Positions 37,309-47,959 are shown, counted from the first letter of the stretch. The stretch: 64,000 bases of DNA from Mactromeris polynyma (GCA_032209605.1 JASFXZ010000011.1:19444770-19508769), one strand, 5' to 3'. The notes: generated from the letters alone by a model not told the origin. Numbers and translations: made by a program.

Positions 37309-38850
37309 ATATATCATTAATTGTTACCGTTCTAAAAAAAGGTTATGATCTTTTTTCTTTGGAAACTTCCTTCCTGAAAACGTTCGCCGTACAAAAATGA
37401 CCAGTAAATGGAAAATTAACATTACACTTCTCATTTGTAATATTTCTTGTTTAGGAAAGCATCTTTGTACTAATCAGATATGTATATTAAAGTAATGTAA
37501 GAAACAGCTACAAGAAATTCAAAGAAAATGTTTGTTTTTTTACATTTATGCATATAGCATTTAAGAAATGGGCAAATTTCCTTTCAAAATTAAAATATTG
37601 TTAATAGCAGATGACCTAAACTAAATTGATGTATCAATGGGGCATCAAATTGTCTGTAATAAAAAATATTTACATTATCTAACACAGAATATATCAAACT
37701 TTCAGAGACTTTTACCGGTCGGTTATAGCGCAATTTCATTTTGAACAGAATGACGTGCACATTTCTCTGAGAAAAAGTAACACTTCTAAGTGGTTTTGTT
37801 TGCTTTTTCACAAAAGAATTAGATTGTTTCTGTAAAATTTAACTTAGTTTTGTTGTAAAACATAATAATATTGAATGCGCAACAAAATCATGGTATTTTT
37901 TGGTCTTATAATAACCTCTTTTTATGAAAAATGTCAGGTTTTAAAAAAAAATCTATTCTTTTTAGAAAAACGTATTGAAGCAAATTTGAATAGAATGTTA
38001 TAATTCAAAAACATTTTAAATGATAATATTTTGATATAAATTTTTCTAACAAGTTTTATATTTTGATTACTGAGCCATTCATATACAATGGAAATGAACT
38101 ATTTCAGTTATGGGTGGAATACCTTAAAGTTTCATATAAATCCCTTTTTGAGTTATGGCCCGGACAAGCAACTTCCTTATGAATGCATACTGTAAAAGTG
38201 AAAGGAAAGATACCTCAGTAATGACTTAAAGGTAGGAGTATGGTGTTTGCGCAATGCATATTGCCCTCTGATTATATTTGAAGTTTCAAAAAATGAGTCA
38301 AGTTCGATTTACAGTTCATCATTGTGTTAAAGATGAAATAAACCCCTCGAATACGTTTTGAGTTATCTATTTTTGACAAATGTGATAACTGAAGGAAAGA
38401 AAACTCGAATATCTGAAGATAGACCCACGCGTAGACGTATGTTTCTCGTACAATACCCTCATTAATGTCTTGTATCTTATCATCTTATGAGTTATAACCA
38501 GTTGACAATGTAATGTCGATCCGGGCAATGTTACAAAAGAGGTGCCCTCTTTATTAATAATTTCATATCGTAAACTTTGAATTAACGGATCTTGCAATCC
38601 ATAAGTTATCTGCATGGTGTAGTACATTACTATCAAATAATTGGCATTCTAAGTTAGTGTTCCTGGTGCGAGATAAAATCTTATGCGAACAAATATTCGG
38701 ACAGACATTGAGTTCCAGTTGTTTTCTCGTCATACAGAAAACAACAATCTTCGACAAAACATGTTCTGTTTCTGTGAAGATGTGATACAACCTTACACTC
38801 AGATTAAACACACGTACATCATATAAAACCACTAATTCATCGTGACTTAC
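37309..38850. other. Intronic sequence, nothing recognised
   Basis: AT-rich. No exon with matching phase was found between exons 9 and 10. Confidence 0.5.
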
Positions 38851-38983
38851 TTGGTACACATGCTAACGAATTTACTTCTTTGTCAAAATGACCAAACTGG
38901 CATTCAGTACTGAAGTCTGTTAGATACTTTCGTGAAGTAGGGTTAAACAATTGAAGACGATTCAATTTACATCGCACATCAAC
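38851..38983 (-). CDS. Exon 9: second half of CCP-type module 6
   Basis: Acceptor ggttatttcag; donor CCAA|GTAAGT. 133 bp, phase 0 to 1. It reads VDVRCKLNRLQLFN, then FSTECQFGHFDKEVNS, LACVP. It carries cysteines 2, 3 and 4 of the module. It is the same length and phase as exon 6, and clearly paralogous to it. Confidence 0.8.
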
Positions 38984-39289
38984 CTGAAATAACCTTCCCA
39001 TGTTAACATATATTTTGCAACATATTTTGTGCGGAATCAAGCTGTTAACACATAAGAAAAACGTTTATGTGATTTTAACCAACTTGGGGAAGTTGACAGC
39101 AGTTTCTATATTGGTACATAATGCTGATTTCGTTTCAGTAAACCGTTTGTCTTTGGTATGAAATTTATTTACAAGTTCAAAACAACCTCTCTAGAGCAGC
39201 CATCTCTTAAATACCAACAGTATTCTTGTTTCATGTAGTTAGCATTTACTGTGAATATAACCTGTCTAGAGCAACATCTTTTTAACAAT

Positions 39290-39495
39290 AGTTAAAATGT
39301 AGGCATAAAAAGGATAGTAAAGATAAATAAATATCAATGAAAATAGTCCTTAGTTTAGTGCATGTATGAGCGCCATTTCCATAAAACGTCACATGTAACG
39401 TCAGCATGTACCGACAGTAACTAATAATTGCCCCATATGGCAATATGAAAACAAAGTGACCATATGGAGTAAATATTACAGCGCTCATATATTGA
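39290..39495. repeat. Dispersed repeat family R1, copy 2
   Basis: Shares 'atttccataaaacgtcacatgt', 'ccgacagtaa', 'tgccccatatggcaatatga' with the copies at 2, 46 and 49 kb. It is truncated at the right, close to an exon donor. Confidence 0.75.
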
Positions 39496-39508
39496 TTATA
39501 GAACATAC

Positions 39509-39594
39509 CTGACGGCCGTGAGCTACTTTGTATAATGGTCGTTGAGAATTCTGCAAGGTTAACCTAATGTTCGTGTTAATCAAGGAACAACGTT
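39509..39594 (-). CDS. Exon 8: first half of CCP-type module 6
   Basis: Acceptor ttttttcag; donor CGTCAG|GTATGT. 86 bp, phase 1 to 0. It reads RCSLINTNIRLTLQNSQ then YKVAHGRQ, with cysteine 1 of the module. A repeat-family copy ends about 15-20 bp beyond its donor. Confidence 0.75.
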
Positions 39595-39824
39595 CTGAAA
39601 AAAGATAACATTGAGTGATTTTTGTTTCAATATTTCAAAATTATCGATTACACATTCAATATAATTACTTGACAATTTTATAATATATGCATTGATTCAT
39701 ATATGTTTTAAAGGATTAATTATTGTATAGTAACTAGCAAAATATTATCTAAATCTTTATATTTTCGTTGTAGCGTAAAAACGAAATTTTTGGAATACTG
39801 CAGGGACATGACAATATTACTTAC

Positions 39825-40031
39825 TTTCTACAAATTTTGGAACATTCACAAAATTTCCGTATTCACAACTATGTGCAATAGAATGAGTGTCACGATACGA
39901 CTCGCCTTTAAACTCATATTTGTCTGTACATGCAAGCTTATACTTGTGGTGACTGTCAACCATATGAGATACGGATGCGCCATTCAACTGATATACGTTC
40001 ATGTTTAGAAGGTTCTTCGTATTGCATCGCT
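39825..40031 (-). CDS. Exon 7: CCP-type module 5, unsplit, fourth Cys missing
   Basis: Acceptor ttgttttacag; donor GAAA|GTAAGT. 207 bp, phase 1 to 1. It reads RCNTKNLLNMNVYQLNG, then YKLACTDKYEFKG, SIAHSCEYGNF, ending NVPKFVE. Cysteines 1 to 3 are present, but the expected fourth (as in 'NCVP' of its neighbours) is replaced. The frame is intact, so this is a change in the module, not a broken exon. Confidence 0.72.
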
Positions 40032-40823
40032 CTGTAAAACAATTAATTCTAAAATGTAACATGGTAAACAGTAACATCGATATAGGACGTATTACTGCGG
40101 GACTAATAGAAATTGCTTACCAGGTATACAGCTACGTATGTCAGCGCAATAGATTTTGATTATTGATAAAATATTAAGGACTAAACTATACGAAATATTT
40201 CGTTTGTCTAAAACTGCCATGCAGTGAATATTTGGGTTCGTCGGAGTTGTCTGCCATATCACGGATTCGCAGACACCAGCTTGTGAGAGTCAGAACATGC
40301 GCCAAATCGGGAAGAGCTCGACAAACACTGAACTTCTTTGTACAGATGTATGAATGTCCTTTACGTTTTATTCACTTTAATATTTGGCATAAAGTATATT
40401 TTATAGTTGTCGAAATCTTCGTCTCTGATTTGGGAAGTTACTCTCGTCGATTTGTCAATGGCATTTTCTAATGGAAACAAACGTGTCGTCTTAAGATTGT
40501 GACGTAATGACAAGAAATAACCGCTTGGTGGCATACTAATCACTTTTGAAAACAATTAAGGGTCAATAGGAAAGTGGCGACAAGACAGGAAACGATTAAT
40601 ACATTGGAGTCACATTGAGTGTGCGTTTTGAATAAATAAATAAATATGAGCTACGCCGCGACGAAACCTTTATTAATGACCAAAACGTATACAGCCTATC
40701 TATGGATATAACCCAAAATATGCTGTCCAGAAAACTTAAAAGTTGACATGATAATATGTATGTACCAATGCTGTATGAAGACATTTAAAGAAAATTCCTG
40801 GACCTGATATTTTGGATCATATA

Positions 40824-40983
40824 CAGTAAAACCTCACTTGAAGACCACCTCGATAATAAGACCACCTCAAAATAAAGACCACACTTTCCAAGTGCATTTT
40901 CACTGTTCTGCTCTTTATGCACCCTCAATAAGAATACCAGTTGCCATATGTCCCAAAGGTAATCTTATTAATGAGGTTTTAAG
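40824..40983. mobile_element. Degraded TA-flanked MITE
   Basis: The left end CAGTAAAACCTCACTTGAAG follows TA (40822-40823) and has sub-terminal 'aagaccacctc' repeats. The right end, 'ttattaatgaggtttta', is an imperfect inverted copy. The left-end start matches the element at 26678 but the inside does not. Confidence 0.6.
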
Positions 40984-41506
40984 GCATTTCGAAGGAGAAT
41001 ATTAATCATAATTGTGTTACACCATTTGTCATAATATGCCAACTGTTTGACCATTTCGGTTTTATTTGTTAACTGTTTCTAGGAAACGAACGGTTCCTTC
41101 GCTGCACGACATCGTGTCGGAAAATAAAAAAAGACTCGTTCCTTGATAAAGAATGGTCACATATGTATTGGCGTTGTGAACGATTGCAATTAAAGTATAT
41201 ATATTTTCGTGATGATGTTTCTTTTCCGCGTTCAATGTGGTACCATATAGCTTGATATCTTAATACTTGGCGCTTAAGCGATGGAAGAATTAGGACAACC
41301 AATTCAACAATTGTACGTGTTATTCCTCTTTATATGTGAAGCATATCTTTTATGAAGTCGAATTTTTTGTATTGACCAGTGACGCTTTATTGCTCAAATG
41401 TTGATACATACTCCTTTGTCTTAAACTTGATGGTATATTTAGACTGATCTGCAGCCATACTTATAGCAACTTGAGACCGCCCTAGAAAACACTTATCATA
41501 TCTTAC

Positions 41507-41639
41507 TTGGAACACAGTTTAACGAATTCACTTCTCTGTCGAACTGACCATATACACATTGTGTGATGAAGGGGTTCACATAAGCTTGTGATGCATTGCT
41601 ATACAATTCGTGGCGACCTGATTTACAGTTCACATCGAC
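41507..41639 (-). CDS. Exon 6: second half of CCP-type module 4
   Basis: Acceptor atatatttcag; donor CCAA|GTAAGA. 133 bp, phase 0 to 1. It reads VDVNCKSGRHELYSNAS, then ITQCVYGQFDREVNS, LNCVP. It is a close relative of exon 9, with the same length and the motif G.FD.EVNSL.CVP. Confidence 0.82.
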
Positions 41640-41899
41640 CTGAAATATATATCATAATTATCTAACATTGAATTGCACAATGGACCATAAACATACATGT
41701 AAAGAACACACTTCGTCATTGTCATCATAAATAATGAGAATTACAGAAAATGCATAAACATCACATACCGAAGAAAAGTAAAACTTAACCATTATGTACG
41801 ATACTTATGCCGAATAATTGTAGAAAAGTATAACAAAAATCACATAAGTCAAGCATTTAGCACAACCAATGACTGAATTACAGTACAAATACCAATTGT

Positions 41900-42102
41900 G
41901 GTTGGTGTAAAAATCCTCTCGATCTAAATATTCAGGCCAAAATTGGCCTTTTTCAAGAGCAAAGGTCACAAACTACACAATATCAATATAATACATATAT
42001 ACTATATACACGATATTGTGTATTATTGTGCTCTTTGCTCTTGTAAAAGGCCAACTTTGGCCGAAATATTAAGATCGACTGGGTTTTTATACACCAAACG
42101 TT
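41900..42102. mobile_element. Short foldback element in an intron
   Basis: A near-palindrome: left arm about 41900-41985 ('cgatctaaatatt', 'ggccaaaattggcc', 'caagagcaaag', 'cacaatatc') and right arm 42012-42102 carrying the inverse, with a loop of about 26 bp. No frame. It sits between the two halves of CCP module 4. Confidence 0.8.
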
Positions 42103-42319
42103 ACAGTGATCCACTTTATGGGATATTTCAACAACGAAATGTTATACCAAATGCTTATTGTATTATTACTTGTTGTTTCTGTTTAAAACTATCGTTCTTA
42201 GTAGATTGCAAGAGAAGTTAAGTCATCATCGTCATCTTACATAATGTATAAGAGTCGTATGTAAAGTTTACAAAGAAACACATTACATATTAGAATAAAA
42301 CATAATAAATGATATATAC

Positions 42320-42408
42320 ACGAATGCTGTGTTCTACTAGTTCCAGACTAGATCTTCTGCCTTGAGTTGTTGTCAAGTCTAGTTGGTTGTTTGTCAGGTA
42401 ACAACGTT
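42320..42408 (-). CDS. Exon 5: first half of CCP-type module 4
   Basis: Acceptor ttttatttcag; donor CGT|GTATAT. 89 bp, phase 1 to 0. It reads RCYLTNNQLDLTTTQG then SSLELVEHSIR. Paralogous to exon 8. Confidence 0.75.
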
Positions 42409-43594
42409 CTGAAATAAAATAAAAGACAAGTTTAACTACTTCAATACAAAGAGTTTAATAATACGTGCCTATACAAGTATTGCTGTACAAATGTTCACAA
42501 TGTGCTTCTAAATGAATACAACATTGATGTAATATAAAAGCCGTATCGGATGTCGTTTTGTTAAGATTATTACTCTTAAATGTCCTGGTATCCAGTGGTA
42601 ACAAACTAGTTTGTGATTCAACAAGAAGAATAACACTTCTACAATTACAATATTACATCTGTAGCTTTTTGTTGATTATTATAGTTTATTTTAGTTGATG
42701 AAACATATAAGAAGCACAGCATATACATGTACATATAAATGCATAATACTCAAGGCAGTTAATTAAATATAAACTATTTGTTTCTATATAGTATTATTAT
42801 ATTGCTAGCTGTTAATATATACAAATGCAGTCAAATAATGCAATCTGACAATATAACAGAAAGGTTTGCATGTAAAACAGAAATAGAACCAGACACATAT
42901 TTAATATAAGCTAGTCTAGTATTCGTTACAGTACGAAATCGAAAAGAGATGTGTGGTTAAACGGCTGTCGAAAAATCAACGAAGAATGCTTACAGTTAAG
43001 AAAATATTCATTACGGAACCATTTCAAGAATTAAATTTCATCCACATCAAGTTAATTATAAATAAAACGTAATTGTTAAAAGGTGTATTCTTCGAGCAGA
43101 AGCAAAACAATTATCGGTAAACATTGAGACGGCCCCTTTTCTTAAGGGAAAGAATAATATACATTTATTTGTAAAATATTATTGTATCTGAAAACACATT
43201 TGCTGTATTAATTTTGTGAAATGTGTGGATCTAGTCTTAATGACCATATTAAAAGTGCTGTACTTCCCTTAAAAATGTCGTTTTGCAGTATGTTTTATTT
43301 TACAGATATCCCTGCATTCAGAAATGTTAATAACTCCATTTCAGCCAGATATATCATTTGGGACAACATCTCAGAGTATCACACACATATCTACGTTCAG
43401 TTTGCATCGCGAAAAATATACAGTGAAATGTATGGAAGAAGTACAAAATGTACATACAAATATAAGCTAAAACATCATCATACGTACAAAACAAGTCCAT
43501 TCCTGGCTATTGGCAATGAAATATCATAATACATAACGGCTGTTGTAATTAAATATATTCACGCATGTTAGAATGAATTACAGACAACATATAC

Positions 43595-43847
43595 CGTCTC
43601 CCTTGGCTGAGTGGTTAGGGCATCCGCCTTGGGAGCGGAACGTCGAAGGTTCGAATTCCGGTAGAGGTCCGCTCCGATATGACCGATTGGGCATCCACCA
43701 GCTAGTTAAATAATGGTTACCATGTGCCTACCTGCCTGGTGCCTGGCATTGAAGGATAGGAATCGGAAAGTAAATGCGTTCAGAAAGTAGTAGTCTCATT
43801 AGTCAGAAATGACTGGCATTTTAAGAAGGGGTGACACTATAATAATA
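43595..43847 (+). mobile_element. tRNA-derived SINE, copy 2
   Basis: The head has an A box (tggctgagtggttagg) and a B box (GGTTCGAATTCC). The body and 3' end 'ggggtgacactataataata' match 6961-7180. The tRNA head is better kept than in copy 1, with both boxes intact and an anticodon-like stem 'tccgccttgggagcgga'. It lies in intron 4 of the CCP-PLAT-PAN gene, antisense to it. Confidence 0.88.
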
Positions 43848-43902
43848 ATCACTTTACTTTTTTACTTTTATACTAAAAAACGCTGTGAATATAACAATAT
43901 AC

Positions 43903-44100
43903 CTGGTACACATTGGGGTAAAGGCGGATCGAATGTTCCGTTCTTGTTTGTTATCTTTAAAGACAAACTTGTCATGTAGTGGTTGGTTTCATAAAACTCG
44001 TACTTTTTATGTGGAGACAGGTTGAAGCTCTGCATATGAGTAAGTTCTACGTTTGATGACCAAGTGCGACAATTGTCTGGTACCTTGACTTTTAGTTTTT
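43903..44100 (-). CDS. Exon 4: CCP-like module 3 lacking its two middle cysteines
   Basis: Acceptor acattttcag; donor CCAG|GTATAT. 198 bp, phase 1 to 1. It reads VPDNCRTWSSNVELTH, then YEFYETNHYMTSLSLKITNK, NGTFDPPLPQCVP. Position, length and ends fit a CCP module, but only the first and last cysteines remain; the middle pair is lost together. The frame is intact. Confidence 0.72.
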
Positions 44101-44422
44101 CTGAAAATGTATTGTATACAATGAATAAAAATCGTTAACAACTGATTAAACAAATTGACGATATTGAGAGATTAAGTTGTTACAGGGAACGCCACATACA
44201 CAATGCCCCCTCACACATACCCCCGGGAAAAACATCTGTCCACAAAACGTCTGGCATTGAGGAGGTACACCGGTGAACACGCATGGGAATATGAGCCTCT
44301 TGTGCATCATTGTTTTGTAGTGTGTATATATAATAGTACTCAACTTTCATTCAAACCGTATAATGAAACACATAACGTGTACTCATGTAATGGATTGGAA
44401 TGATGATACATTTTGTACTTAC

Positions 44423-44529
44423 TATAACATAGCGGAGGTTCTGGCGTCCACTCCAATTCTCCCGACAATGTTTGTTTACATCTGATGGAGTTTATACCAG
44501 TTGGGTACAATGAGTATCCATTAACACAT
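44423..44529 (-). CDS. Exon 3: second half of CCP module 2
   Basis: Acceptor ttgtaattcag; donor TATA|GTAAGT. 107 bp, phase 2 to 1. It reads CVNGYSLYPTG, INSIRCKQTLSGELEWTP, PPLCY. A canonical sushi half, with C-x-NGY, C and GELEW-x(n)-C. Confidence 0.88.
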
Positions 44530-45074
44530 CTGAATTACAACGACATTTATTTAATTAGGGTAAAAAAGCCATCACTCTTAAACATTTATTCTAGCTAATA
44601 AACATTCATTATTCCTGATTAGACAAATAAGGACCTCGCACGAAACGACACTTGAAAAGACAGATATCTTGACATAACTGACCTTTTGGCGAAATTCTCA
44701 TTTTGAATTATGTCAAGTGCTTGATTAATTGATTATAGTGTTACTTGTCCGATCTGGGAAAATATTGAAAGGAACGAGGCCAATTGTGTAAAACTATTTC
44801 GTTTAATGCTTGGAAAGATCGAAACAAAATCGAGTTAAGGAAATATGATCAAGATATCTCCGACCGTTTTTGGACAATAAAGACGATTAAGCACATCAAT
44901 GGTGACAAAACATCAAAACATGACTAAAAAACTTAACCTAAGATCATTGACAGATCCGGTCAATTACATTTTCTACAAGAATTGAAATATTTTTCGATCA
45001 TAGCAACATACTATCTGATTGAATAAATCGTAGCGTCTAAGAGCTCAATGATAGAACGAATGGTATAGCGTTAC

Positions 45075-45168
45075 CTTAAAAGAGCCAAAGCATGTTCTTT
45101 TCTAAGACCATTTGACAACATTGGTTTTCCTCCATTAGATGGACTGATTTCGTCACAAACAGGTGCTG
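45075..45168 (-). CDS. Exon 2: first half of CCP module 2
   Basis: Acceptor tttttatatag; donor TTAAG|GTAACG. 94 bp, phase 1 to 2. It reads APVCDEISPSNGGKPMLSNG then EHALALLR. Joined to exon 3 it forms a complete four-cysteine module. The acceptor is AGCAG, so a start 3 bases later (45165) is also possible and would drop one residue. Confidence 0.82.
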
Positions 45169-45986
45169 CTATATAAAAAAGGAATGGTCATTTAAATCGA
45201 GGACATTGCATGGCTGTTCATAATTTACTGAATTATAAACTGAATTATGAAAAAGAATAAAAAGCATTTCGTCAGTATTTTCGGAAGGAAGTGACTTATG
45301 AACAAAGATGTTATATTCCAATGTAGGGGAGACCGGGCATTCACTTTTTTTTTAAATTACATGTACATTCATGTATAACAAAAACTCATTGGAAACAATG
45401 TTTCTTATATTTAACTACGAAATTGTAATCAAGCAATTCATTTGATAAAACAAATAATTATGTATTTACAATTTAGCACGTGTTAAAATCAAATGAACTA
45501 TTTAGTTACAATTTAGAACGCGTTATAGTTTCGAGTAAATGTTAAACATTGGGGCAAAGTGATACAGTCCCCGGGGTAAAACTATAAATATATTCAATTT
45601 TCAACAAAATGAATTATGACGATCAATAAAACATAGTGCATTTGATTGTAGAGCTCAATGTCTCACCAAAGAATATCATCCCCTGTGACTCAAGACAAAC
45701 CGTTGATTTTGTTACTTTTCTCTAGTCAGAAATGTAATCGGATTCACAGTCTTCGCACACAAACACCTGACCATATTGAGATAGCAGTACCTTCTTTATT
45801 TGATAAACTTGATATAGTGTTCAAAAGACGTGTCATTCCCCCCATTCCCCCCCCCCCCCCTCTTTCGGCTTACTGTTGCCAGCTGTCTTGACTTGTCCTG
45901 TGATGTATTCAATTCATTAAATCCCGTTCCCCTCTTCTCCCCTGTTTGTTAAATAATAGTCAAATAAGACTGTATGCCTTACACTT

Positions 45987-46378
45987 ATGACACAATTTAC
46001 TAAAACAGAAAATATAAATTTAACAGAGTACAGACGAGAATGGACATGATATTTGAGCAAGGAAACTCTATTTCATATCCTTGGATATATAAGTGGACTG
46101 AGTCATTGGTTTCTTTATCTATAATTATTTGACTCTCTACCGTAAATAGGAGTGCATGTATATGGAAAGTTGATATGAGCGCCGCTGTACGATTTCCAAC
46201 CTCTTCTTTAAGCGACGTCATTTCCAGACAACGACATATGTGACGTCATCATAATTATACTGACAGTAAGAATTGATTTGCCCCATATGACAAGATGAAC
46301 ACGAAGTGACCATAACTATGCAGTAGATACTGTTTCCTGCTTGCAAATAGTAACATCACACGTTGCGTTTTCTTGAAC
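45987..46378. repeat. Dispersed repeat family R1, copy 3 (long form)
   Basis: About 390 bp, matching 48970-49360 nearly end to end, from 'caattta.taaaacagaaaatataaatt.aacagagtacagacga' to 'cacgttgcgttttcttga'. It is cut at its right end by a tRNA-like SINE head. Confidence 0.88.
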
Positions 46379-46446
46379 AGCCGCGGCCGTGGTCCAGTGG
46401 TTAGTGCGCTGGACTTGAAACCCGGCGGTCTGGGTTCGATCAAGTA
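46379..46446 (+). mobile_element. Truncated tRNA-derived SINE head
   Basis: A tRNA-Ser-like head: A box tggtccagtggttag, anticodon arm 'gctggacttgaaacccggc' with TGA at the anticodon, and B box GGGTTCGATC. The acceptor stem is not closed at the 3' side, so it is not a functional tRNA. It interrupts repeat copy 3 within 'cttga'. Confidence 0.7.
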
Positions 46447-46707
46447 TCATAAACATATCGTTTTAACTTTGTAAAAGACAATTATTCGACAATACAAATG
46501 CATTAAAATATGTTATTTCTAAATCATAAAAATACAAAAAGTAACGTGTCATATTTACTGCAGTTTAACCCTTAATAAAAAAATAGATTCAGTTATAAAT
46601 AGATGCTCCTACCATAGTCTCAAAAATTTCGTGATTCAATTAAAGGCTCCACCCTCATGGGCGGCGCCAATAACAAGGTGTCGTATGCTTGATTACAGTG
46701 TTGAGAA

Positions 46708-46894
46708 CTTTGTAAAGTATACTAGTCTACAGGCTTCTTTGTTTTAAGTATGTAATCATTAATGCATTGCGACTATTGTTCACTACATGTTGTATATAGC
46801 AAATGATTTGTACTTTTTGGATCTGTAAATAGTTTGAACTTTTATTCTCAAATTATTTCAAATCCAAAATTGCATTCTTCAACAACTTGTAGAA
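46708..46894 (+). repeat. Duplicated segment, copy 1
   Basis: Closely matches 50577-50748: 'tttgtaaagtatact', 'gtttctttgttttaagtatg', 'caaatgatttgtactttttgga', 'ttatttcaaatccaa'. Confidence 0.88.
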
Positions 46895-47642
46895 TTTCCG
46901 ATCGCTCGGCACAATTCAAACCCCTTATGTATATATATATTTTATTTGCACGACAGGTGGGTGAGCTGCGATCGGTTTCATTCTAATATTTTAAAATTGT
47001 AATTTATATATGTTGTTCACAATGCCTTTGAAATATCTGATGACGTGAAATTTCACCCCCATCTCGGGGAAAAGGCCTTTAATTCCTATCAAAAAAAGAC
47101 AAAGAGAACCAAATGCGATTTCGCTGTTTTTCAAGTTACTGAAAGGTAGCTTGTGTGTCAGCCGTTTTTTTTCTAAAACATGCACGAATGTACATTGTAA
47201 AGGAATGGTGTAACGCGTAATGACGTCATAACGCGTCGGTTATCCAGGGTATTGACGTATCCAGTATTAAAATAACAAGTTCTAAGGCTATGAATTGTTT
47301 AACTGGCATCGAAAAAAAAACGTCGCACGTGCCCCATGCGCTTGATACCTCTGGTTTTCAGTAAGTCGTGGGATAGCGTTGTGAACTTCAAATATGTTTG
47401 ATTTTTATTGACCGTGGTAAACAGGAAGTGAAATGAATAGCAATACTTGCACACGTGCGTAGCGTAGGAACCGGAAATTGAAAAGTGAGCAGTCCGTACT
47501 TGGTTTATCTGAACAAGAGCCCTGTTACACGTAGCACCATACGTATCAAAAGGCCAATAATTGAGAATGGTTTGGTTTATCAGTAAAAAGACAATATAAT
47601 ATTCAGTTCGAATTTTGTTTCAGGTACATAATATGATCTTAC

Positions 47643-47837
47643 CAGGTAAACAGGTGAAGCGTACATTCGTCCATTGTCCGTCTGTACATGTTCTGCGTAA
47701 GTGACCTTTGAAAGATAATCCCTTTTTACATAGGTATTTAACAACATCCCCCTCTTGAAACACATGGTCTCTGTCCACACGCTGTGTTAGTTCGGAATTC
47801 CGTGGTACATCAGGAAAAACGCAGGTATGTCTCAACC
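47643..47837 (-). CDS. Exon 1 of those found: complete CCP/sushi module
   Basis: Acceptor aatgtgattcag; donor CCTG|GTAAGA. 195 bp, phase 1 to 1. It reads CVFPDVPRNSEL, FQEGDVVKYLCKKGLSFKG, RTCTDGQWTNVRFTCLPG. All four cysteines, the Y-x-C before the second half and the G-x-W are present, so this is the best-conserved sushi module of the gene. The exon is open at its 5' phase, so at least one exon lies upstream, beyond 47.84 kb; none was found. Confidence 0.9.
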
Positions 47838-47959
47838 CTGAATCACATTAATCACAACTGTTAATAAAGGTTTTACACTGTCAGACAGAATGGAGTACAC
47901 GTGTACTTACTGAATCATTTCAATATGACCCGTAAACTATTTCTCCAAAACAGGTGGTA

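Larger units (their letters stand above)
45169..47642. other. Intron between CCP modules 1 and 2
   Basis: Contains a poly-C run near 45849, repeat family R1 copy 3, a SINE head and one member of a duplicated segment pair. No additional CCP exon was recognised. Confidence 0.5.
30311..47837 (-). other. Gene span: multi-exon CCP(x6)-PLAT-PAN protein, 5' end not found
   Basis: Twelve exons were joined by hand, in transcript order: 47643-47837, 45075-45168, 44423-44529, 43903-44100, 42320-42408, 41507-41639, 39825-40031, 39509-39594, 38851-38983, 32499-32680, 31979-32147, 30311-30618. All junctions are GT/AG, every phase agrees, and the joined frame is open for 633 codons to a stop. That consistency over eleven introns is the main evidence. 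Domain order: six CCP/sushi-type modules (about 65 residues each), one PLAT/LH2 domain, and a PAN/Apple-like C-terminus. Module borders are phase 1, typical of exon-shuffled extracellular modules. No transmembrane helix is visible, and the signal peptide must lie upstream or outside. An extracellular binding role is an inference. No known family with this exact order comes to mind. Confidence 0.8.

Noticed and set aside
35728..37310. Frames of 377 and 399 codons on the minus strand
   Set aside because: Artefact of the 22-bp minisatellite, with the same peptide cycling in all frames; it lies in an intron.
43305..43529. Plus-strand open frame after a good acceptor (gttttattttacag)
   Set aside because: No recognisable domain, no donor or partner, and antisense to an intron of the CCP gene.
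44146..44343. Cys-rich minus-strand frame resembling an EGF-like module
   Set aside because: It lies between exons 3 and 4 without suitable splice sites, and its Cys-rich part is a dispersed repeat also found near 54.6 and 54.8 kb.
46379..46446. Functional tRNA-Ser
   Set aside because: A and B boxes are present, but the T stem and acceptor stem do not close; best read as a truncated SINE head.
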